Shown piece after piece: positions 14,292 to 18,744 of a stretch of DNA of 18,744 nt. How positions within the stretch are numbered: the stretch's first letter is position 1; each line of letters begins with the position of its first letter. Source of the stretch: Ruminococcus flavefaciens (lineage in GTDB: Bacteria; Bacillota; Clostridia; Oscillospirales; Ruminococcaceae); contig DEDQ01000069.1 of the NCBI GenBank assembly GCA_002350065.1, positions 13,771 to 32,514 on the forward strand, read 5' to 3'. The position numbers and the translations under genes are program-made. The notes under the pieces were generated by a model, which had not been told where the DNA came from, searched no databases, and was given only the letters and a program-made list of their open reading frames with translations.

Positions 14292-15209
14292 ATGGATTAC
14301 AGACCGGAGGGCTGTCTCTACAGGACGGCTGAAAACCAAAGGTATATCGCATCTGCTGAGGGACTTGCCGAGGCAATGAAAAAAGGGCTTATCCTCGAAG
14401 CGCGTGCCGCGCTCTGCGACAGCTCGCACGCGCTCATCGTCGACCTTCCCTGCGGCGAGGGCATTATCCCGCGCGAGGAGGGCGCAGTAGGTGTCAGAGA
14501 AGGCAAAACGCGGGATATCGCCATGATATCCCGCGTCAATAAGATAGTATGCTTCAAGGTAATTGAGCTCCATAAGGACGGCTGCAAAGTCTCAGCCGTG
14601 CTCTCCCGTGCAGCCGCTCAGGAGGATTTCATCAGCAACAGAATGAGCAAACTCACCAGCGGAGACGTCATCGAAGCAAGAGTAACTCATCTCGAGCAGT
14701 TTGGCTGCTTCGTGGATATCGGCTGCGGAGTCCCCTCGCTGATACCGATAGATGCGATATCTGTTTCGCGCATCTCCCACCCCTCAGACCGTTTCCGCAC
14801 CGGTCAGTTCATCAAAGCCGTAGTGCGTTCGACTGACGGCGGCAGGATATGCCTCACTCACAAGGAGCTTCTCGGCACATGGGAAGAGAATACCGCCTGT
14901 TTTGAAGCGGGCGAGACAGTCTCCGGAATCGTTCGCTCAGTCGAGGAATACGGCGTTTTCGTTGAGCTTGCACCAAATCTTGCAGGACTTGCCGAGCTCC
15001 GGAGCGACGTCCATCCCGGCGAGAGCGTAAGCGTCTACATAAAGGCTATAATCCCCGAAAAAATGAAAGTCAAGCTGGTTATAGTCGACGTCTGCGAGGA
15101 GTGTATCCCCTGCCGCGATTTCAGCTATTTCTGCGAGGACGGACATATATCAGAATGGGACTACGCTCCGGCAGTTTCAGATAAGAGCATTTACACTAAA
15201 TTTGACTGA
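14292..15209 (+). CDS. S1-domain RNA-binding protein (ribosomal protein S1-like)
   Basis: 305-residue protein with three OB-fold S1 units. The first (about 30-107) is divergent. The second (about 121-193) has the typical GDVIEARVTHLEQFGCFVDI and ICLTHKELLG. The third (about 206-267) has GETVSGIVRSVEEYGVFVEL and GLAELRSDVHPGESV. Firmicute S1 homologues of this kind are associated with the 30S subunit and mRNA binding, but many lack the two N-terminal domains that dock true S1. The tail carries C268-x2-C271-x2-C274-x6-C281-x3-H285, a possible metal site not usual in S1 proteins. GGAGG seven bases upstream supports the start. A structured leader sits directly before it. Confidence 0.88.
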   Translation: MDYRPEGCLYRTAENQRYIASAEGLAEAMKKGLILEARAALCDSSHALIVDLPCGEGIIPREEGAVGVREGKTRDIAMISRVNKIVCFKVIELHKDGCKVSAVLSRAAAQEDFISNRMSKLTSGDVIEARVTHLEQFGCFVDIGCGVPSLIPIDAISVSRISHPSDRFRTGQFIKAVVRSTDGGRICLTHKELLGTWEENTACFEAGETVSGIVRSVEEYGVFVELAPNLAGLAELRSDVHPGESVSVYIKAIIPEKMKVKLVIVDVCEECIPCRDFSYFCEDGHISEWDYAPAVSDKSIYTKFD

Positions 15210-15217
15210 GCGCAAAC

Positions 15218-15255
15218 AGCTCTGATACTTATCAAACGTATCTGCTGAGCTTTTT
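15218..15255 (+). terminator. Probable terminator after the S1-domain gene
   Basis: AGCTC (15218-15222) pairs with GAGCT (15247-15251), and GATAC (15224-15228) pairs with GTATC (15238-15242), leaving an internal loop of 1 and 4 bases. Five T follow directly (15251-15255). The stem is interrupted, so it may be weak. It is oriented for the rightward S1 gene, whose stop codon ends at 15209. Confidence 0.5.
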
Positions 15256-15260
15256 CCTTC

Positions 15261-15974
15261 CTACACGGTCACATATTGGGTTATTTCAGCGACTTCCGGC
15301 TGGGTGAGGTCATCGACGTAAAGAAGCTCGTACGGGTGACTGAACTTGCCCAGCTCTTCGCGGAGTGCAATTATATGTTCAGCGGTCTCCTCGTCAACAT
15401 GAGGAAGGAGCATGAGAAGCTCCTTATCAGCAGAGTTTATATTTATCGGAGCCGCTTCCTCAAGAGTGAGGACAGGCTCCGTCTCGGGCTCTGTTTCCGT
15501 TCTTTCAGCGGTAGCTTCCGTGACCGGCTCAGTCTCCGTAACCGGCTCCGTTTCATAAACAGGGTCAACAACGAAGATATGCTCTTTTATATCCGAAAAA
15601 GTCGCCTCGCCAATGCCGCTCACATTCATTATTTCCTCGATGTTCCGGAATCCTCCGTGCTCCTCGCGGTACCCGACTATGCGTGCAGCAGTCTGTGCGC
15701 CAATCCCGTGGAGCTTTTCAAGCTCGGAAACATCGGCTGTATTAAGGTCAAGGAAGATGAACTCCTCGGAAGTCGGCTCGCTTGCCGCTTTCGTTTTCGA
15801 TGAGGAAGCTACAGTCCCTGTAATAGTTGATACGGCATCTGTAACTTCGGTATTTTCAATGATAACAGGCTCTGACGGCGCAAAAATGACATCATAAAGC
15901 TTCCACATACCTGAACAGGCAAAGAGGAGACCCGCACCTAAAAGCAGAGCTTTTTCCATCTTCGAGTCGTTCAT
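15261..15974 (-). CDS. Membrane-anchored ComEA-like helix-hairpin-helix protein
   Basis: 237 residues. An N-terminal membrane anchor (about 8-25) is followed by an extracytoplasmic region. Residues 74-137 form a ComEA-type double helix-hairpin-helix: LNTADVSELEKLHGIGAQTA (77-96), then VSGIGEATFSDI (118-129). These sequence-independent DNA-binding motifs are typical of the competence DNA receptor. An acidic Thr/Glu/Pro linker (141-167) leads to a second, degenerate unit (175-237) with ININSADKELLMLLPHVDEE, in which the GIG turn is lost. The SLBB domain of classical ComEA is absent. ATG 15974 is chosen because GGTGGTGG precedes it. The in-frame ATG at 15995 lies almost on the predicted transcription start. 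No other competence gene is nearby, so a DNA-uptake role is inferred from the domain only. Confidence 0.85.
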   Translation of the reverse strand: MNDSKMEKALLLGAGLLFACSGMWKLYDVIFAPSEPVIIENTEVTDAVSTITGTVASSSKTKAASEPTSEEFIFLDLNTADVSELEKLHGIGAQTAARIVGYREEHGGFRNIEEIMNVSGIGEATFSDIKEHIFVVDPVYETEPVTETEPVTEATAERTETEPETEPVLTLEEAAPININSADKELLMLLPHVDEETAEHIIALREELGKFSHPYELLYVDDLTQPEVAEITQYVTV

Positions 15975-16004
15975 CAATACCACCACCGATACCATTATAT
16001 ACTT

Positions 16005-16033
16005 ATTATAGCATTTCCGGGCTTCAAATTCAA
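16005..16033 (-). promoter_or_regulatory. Promoter of the ComEA-like gene
   Basis: On the minus strand TTGAAT (16033-16028), a 17-base spacer and a perfect TATAAT (16010-16005) preceded by TGC (extended -10). The start point is expected near 15998, which makes the ATG at 15995 an unlikely translation start and favours 15974. Confidence 0.85.
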
Positions 16034-16121
16034 TGAAATTCTGTGAACAATTCCGTTTTTTTCCGATGTTTCAATTCCCCGCAGTCTAATAGGAATACAA
16101 AAAAATTTTTTCAAAAAAGAC

Positions 16122-16150
16122 TTGACAAACGTCCAAGTATATGATATAAT
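16122..16150 (+). promoter_or_regulatory. Consensus sigma-A promoter of the cysK unit
   Basis: TTGACA (16122-16127), a 17-base spacer and TATAAT (16145-16150) match the consensus at every position of both hexamers. A/T tracts at about 16100-16118 could act as an UP element. The start is expected near 16157, giving a leader of about 135 bases. Just downstream, GGAT-ATA-ATCC (16171-16181) is a short palindrome that could be an operator. Such a strong core promoter usually needs repression or attenuation to be controlled. Confidence 0.93.
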
Positions 16151-16202
16151 CTATTCATACCAAACAGATAGGATATAATCCACACAGTTTTGAGGTGATA
16201 AG

Positions 16203-16238
16203 ATGATATTTCTTCTTACGGAACGATGTTGCTCCTGA
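16203..16238 (+). CDS. Putative cysteine-rich leader peptide of cysK
   Basis: An 11-codon ORF in the cysK leader encodes MIFLLTERCCS. Its binding site GAGGTGAT (16192-16199) matches the anti-Shine-Dalgarno sequence over eight bases at ideal spacing, better than many genes in the window. Codons 9 and 10 are TGT TGC, consecutive cysteines, immediately before a Ser codon and the TGA stop. Tandem codons for the pathway's end product are the hallmark of attenuator leader peptides, and Cys-rich leader ORFs controlling sulfur genes are known in mycobacteria. The cysK binding site lies 40 bases downstream. A short hairpin, TGCT/AGCA (16230-16233 with 16240-16243), spans the stop codon, and CTCC (16232-16235) could pair with the cysK GGAG (16279-16282). 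The regulatory role is inference. Confidence 0.55.
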   Translation: MIFLLTERCCS

Positions 16239-16292
16239 CAGCATTAACCAGATAAACATTTCAAATTTTTTATTATACGGAGGATGAATACC

Positions 16293-17219
16293 ATGGCAAT
16301 CTACAAGAAAATTACTGACCTTATCGGAAACACACCTATTCTCGAGCTCGAGAACACCGAAAAAAACAACTCGCTCGACGCAAGACTGCTTGCAAAGCTT
16401 GAGTATTTTAATCCCGCAGGAAGCGTAAAGGACAGAATCGCTAAGGCAATGATAGACGATGCAGAGGCAAAAGGTCTTCTCAGAGAGGGCAGTGTCATCA
16501 TCGAACCTACAAGCGGAAACACCGGCATCGGTCTCGCTTCTGTAGCGGCTTCAAGAGGCTATCGTCTAATCATCACAATGCCCGAGACCATGAGCATCGA
16601 GCGCCGCAACCTCATGAAGGCATACGGAGCTGAGCTCGTTCTCACTGACGGCTCAAAGGGCATGAAGGGAGCTATCGAAAAGGCTGACGAGCTCGCAAGA
16701 GAGATATCCGGCAGCTTTATCCCCTCACAGTTCACAAACCCCGCTAACCCCGACATTCACAAGCGTACTACCGGCGTTGAGATATGGGATCAGACTGACG
16801 GCAAAGTTGACATCTTCGTTGCCGGAGTAGGTACAGGCGGAACTATCAGCGGTACAGGCGCTTACCTCAAGTCACAGAATCCCAATGTCAAGATAGTAGC
16901 AGTAGAGCCCGAGAGCTCACCTGTTCTTTCCGAGGGCAAGGCAGGTCCTCATAAGATACAGGGTATCGGTGCCGGATTCGTTCCTGAGACTCTCGACACT
17001 GACATCTACGATGAGATAATCAAGGTCGCAAACGAGGACGCATTCGAGACCGGCAGAAACATCGCTCGTCAGGAGGGTATCCTCGTAGGCATTTCTTCCG
17101 GAGCCGCTCTCTGGGCAGCTATACAGCTCGCAAAGAGACCCGAGAACAAGGGCAAGACAATCGTAGCTCTCCTTCCTGATACCGGTGAGCGCTATCTTTC
17201 AACACCCATGTTTGAATAA
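16293..17219 (+). CDS. cysK: Cysteine synthase A (O-acetylserine sulfhydrylase)
   Basis: PLP-dependent enzyme that makes L-cysteine from O-acetyl-L-serine and sulfide in the cytosol. 308 residues, the standard length. The PLP-binding lysine is Lys46 in [15 protein letters not shown] (73-78) is the substrate loop, GTGGTISG binds the cofactor phosphate, and [10 protein letters not shown] closes the active site near the C-terminus. ATG 16293 is chosen because CGGAGG (16278-16283) is nine bases upstream. The in-frame ATG at 16284 touches the binding site and adds only MNT. It is a single-gene unit with its own consensus promoter, a leader containing a Cys-Cys ORF, and a strong terminator. No serine acetyltransferase gene (cysE) is adjacent in the window. 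Confidence 0.97.
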   Translation: MAIYKKITDLIGNTPILELENTEKNNSLDARLLAKLEYFNPAGSVKDRIAKAMIDDAEAKGLLREGSVIIEPTSGNTGIGLASVAASRGYRLIITMPETMSIERRNLMKAYGAELVLTDGSKGMKGAIEKADELAREISGSFIPSQFTNPANPDIHKRTTGVEIWDQTDGKVDIFVAGVGTGGTISGTGAYLKSQNPNVKIVAVEPESSPVLSEGKAGPHKIQGIGAGFVPETLDTDIYDEIIKVANEDAFETGRNIARQEGILVGISSGAALWAAIQLAKRPENKGKTIVALLPDTGERYLSTPMFE

Positions 17220-17229
17220 TGCTCAAACT

Positions 17230-17260
17230 AAAAGCCTGTACGTTTTGTACAGGCTTTTTT
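17230..17260 (+). terminator. Rho-independent terminator of cysK
   Basis: A 12-bp perfect stem, AAAAGCCTGTAC (17230-17241), pairs with 17247-17258 around loop GTTTT and continues into T to 17260. The A-run on the left arm means it could also act on the opposite strand. Confidence 0.93.
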
Positions 17261-17273
17261 ATATGCAGATATG

Positions 17274-17299
17274 AAAAGGAGCCCTTACGGACTCCTTTT
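17274..17299 (-). terminator. Probable terminator of the GH13 gene
   Basis: AAAAGGAG (17274-17281) pairs with CTCCTTTT (17292-17299). Inside, a C-A mismatch is followed by CC/GG and the loop TTAC. It begins five bases after the stop codon of the leftward amylase gene. The terminal T-run on that strand is only four, so the cysK terminator just beyond may provide a second stop. On the plus strand it could back up cysK. Confidence 0.7.
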
Positions 17300-17304
17300 T
17301 ATTA

Positions 17305-18744
17305 TTAAAGCTTTACGAATCGCTGAGTTGTTCCGTCACTGGATTTGCCGCAGAATATAGCCTTCGGACGAGCCCATACAGCTCCGTCCTTCAGCGACTT
17401 GTAAACTACGAGCTCTTCGTTGTTCTCGCTGTGACGTGCTACTGCGATGACCTCATACTCGTTGCCCTTGTAGTGGCGGTAGTGAGCTCCGACCTCTACC
17501 TCAGTCTCGTCGTGAGGAGCAATTTCATGTGCGGGAGCTTCGTCCGGCTCAGTGTTTACGATATCGTCAGAAACGATTATCATCGAGCTGAACGGAGGCA
17601 TAGAGATATGCGCATTTCCGTCTTTTACCTCGATCTGGTTCGCACTGAGAACGTCAACAAGTGCAGGAAGATGAGTGCTGAAGTTGAAATCGTACTGATA
17701 GTCTCCGAGGTTGAGAGCAATGTAGATAGTCTGGTCACCCTGAACCTTCTTGAAGAGAAGCTGCTGATTTGTTATCTGGATACGCTCATAGTATCCTGTT
17801 CTGACAGCGGGATAAGCCTTGTAGATACGTCCGAGCTTCACGATATGCCTGTAGAGGTCGATATTCTCGCGCTCCATATCAGCAAGGTGGAGACAGGGAC
17901 GGAGATTATCGTCGGAGTTGTTCTCCTTGCGTCCCTGAACGCCGTATTCACTTCCGTAGTAAATCGAAGGTATACCGGGCATTGTGTACTCGAGAGTATA
18001 AACGAGCGGGAGATATGCCGGATTGTTTACAGTGCTGGCAATACGGTTAACATCATGGTTGTCCACGAAGTTGTAGAGGTTGATATTCTTGTAAATACCG
18101 CCGTTTACGCCTGACTGACGATTGATAGAGTAGTCTATCTCGAAGTAGTTCTTGTCGTTATGTGAGGAGTAAATGCCCTTGTAGCACTCATAGTTTGTAA
18201 CGCTGTCGAGCATTTCCGGATTAGCCCAGCGGTTGTAATCGCCGTGGATTATCTCACCCATGAGCCAGAAATCAGGCTTCTTGCCCTTGCAGAAGCTGCG
18301 GATACGCTTGAAGAAATCGAAGTCGATGCAGTCAGCGGCGTCGAAGCGGATACCGTCGATGCCGAAGGACTCTATCCAGTAGTTTATAGCGTCGATGAGG
18401 TGGTCGCAAACTCCTACATTGCGCAGATTGAGCTTGACGAGGTTGTAGTGTCCGTTCCAGCCCTCGTACCAGAACGGGTCGCCGCACGGGCTCTGACCGC
18501 CGAAGTTGAGGTTCTGGAACCAGTCGCAGTAGCCGCTTGCCTGACCCTTTTCCTGAATGTCAACAAACTGCGGGAACTTTCTGCCGACATGGTTGAAAAC
18601 TCCGTCGAGTATAACTCTTATGCCGTTCTCGTGGAGGCGGTCGCAGATAAAGCGGAACGAGTTGTTATCGCCGAGTCTGCGGTCTATCTTCTTGTAGTCA
18701 ACAGTGTCATAGCCGTGCTCTACAGACTCGAAAACAGGTCCGAA
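17305..18744 (-). CDS. GH13 alpha-amylase-family glycoside hydrolase with C-terminal DUF1653-like domain (5' end outside window)
   Basis: The reading frame is open from the right edge to the stop, giving 479 visible residues. The ATG at 18261 is internal, since coding continues upstream of it with catalytic motifs. GH13 regions are all present: region I DGVFNH (47-52 of the visible part), region II GIRFDAAD with nucleophile Asp135, region III MGEIIHG with acid/base Glu164, and region IV FVDNHD with Asp231. The opening FGPVFESVEHGYDTVDY is typical of neopullulanase/cyclomaltodextrinase-like members. It hydrolyses alpha-glucan bonds, and exact specificity is not readable. After a short beta-domain and an acidic linker, about 416-479 (YRHYKGNEYEVIAVARHSE, VWARP) resemble DUF1653, normally a small stand-alone protein. 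Whether a signal peptide exists is unknown. Confidence 0.92.
   Translation of the reverse strand, partial: FGPVFESVEHGYDTVDYKKIDRRLGDNNSFRFICDRLHENGIRVILDGVFNHVGRKFPQFVDIQEKGQASGYCDWFQNLNFGGQSPCGDPFWYEGWNGHYNLVKLNLRNVGVCDHLIDAINYWIESFGIDGIRFDAADCIDFDFFKRIRSFCKGKKPDFWLMGEIIHGDYNRWANPEMLDSVTNYECYKGIYSSHNDKNYFEIDYSINRQSGVNGGIYKNINLYNFVDNHDVNRIASTVNNPAYLPLVYTLEYTMPGIPSIYYGSEYGVQGRKENNSDDNLRPCLHLADMERENIDLYRHIVKLGRIYKAYPAVRTGYYERIQITNQQLLFKKVQGDQTIYIALNLGDYQYDFNFSTHLPALVDVLSANQIEVKDGNAHISMPPFSSMIIVSDDIVNTEPDEAPAHEIAPHDETEVEVGAHYRHYKGNEYEVIAVARHSENNEELVVYKSLKDGAVWARPKAIFCGKSSDGTTQRFVKL

Noticed and set aside
15975..15995. ATG 15995 as the start of the ComEA-like protein
   Set aside because: It lies about three bases from the predicted transcription start and has no binding site. 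ATG 15974 is preceded by GGTGGTGG.
16157..16292. T-box riboswitch in the cysK leader
   Set aside because: The leader is only about 135 bases, has no T-box sequence (UGGNACC-type) and no intrinsic terminator hairpin.
17431..18114. Rightward open frame of 227 codons opposite the GH13 gene
   Set aside because: Shadow of the amylase coding strand. The opposite strand carries all four GH13 motifs.
17305..18261. GH13 gene starting at ATG 18261
   Set aside because: That methionine is inside catalytic region III. The frame stays open to 18744 and encodes regions I and II upstream, so the gene is longer and runs off the window.

Overview
The window looks like chromosome of a gut or rumen Firmicute of the Ruminococcus/Oscillospiraceae type. 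This is inferred from a type I dockerin on a large secreted leucine-rich-repeat protein, several lipoproteins with Ser/Thr/Glu-rich linkers, strong AGGAGG-type ribosome binding sites, sigma-A-type promoters and a low-to-moderate GC content. No rRNA, tRNA, CRISPR array, phage gene or transposase was seen. The largest gaps between genes are just under 300 bases.

Layout. (1) Bases 1-276 hold a compact three-way-junction palindrome and a sigma-A promoter with inverted repeats at its start point. (2) Bases 277-4850 (+) form a tightly overlapping operon: a YtrA-type GntR regulator, an ABC ATPase, a permease with about nine membrane segments and a ~380-residue outer domain, and two small lipoproteins. 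It ends in a bidirectional terminator. (3) Bases 4887-8261 (-) encode a 1124-residue secreted BspA-like LRR protein with Ig-like domains and a C-terminal dockerin, under its own promoter. (4) Bases 8387-13696 (-) form a housekeeping operon in the order DUF951 protein, prfA, tsaC/Sua5, coaE, M18 aminopeptidase, lipoprotein, with a clear promoter upstream and a terminator at the end. (5) Bases 13880-15209 (+) encode a 98-residue orphan and a three-S1-domain RNA-binding protein preceded by a structured leader. (6) Bases 15261-15974 (-) encode a membrane-anchored ComEA-like helix-hairpin-helix protein. (7) Bases 16122-17260 (+) are the cysK transcription unit, with a consensus promoter, a short leader ORF ending in tandem cysteine codons, cysK and a terminator. 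(8) Bases 17305-18744 (-) are the 3' part of a GH13 alpha-amylase-family gene that runs off the window and carries a C-terminal DUF1653-like domain.

How the parts relate. The first operon resembles YtrA-type envelope-stress/export loci, where the repressor controls its own ABC transporter. The prfA operon groups translation termination, tRNA t6A synthesis, coenzyme A synthesis and peptide recycling. The LRR-dockerin protein and the amylase fit a carbohydrate-degrading lifestyle. The most interesting regulatory candidate is the 11-codon ORF upstream of cysK, with a near-perfect ribosome binding site and consecutive Cys codons, which looks like a cysteine-sensing leader peptide. The next are the structured leader before the S1-domain gene and the three-way-junction element at the left edge.
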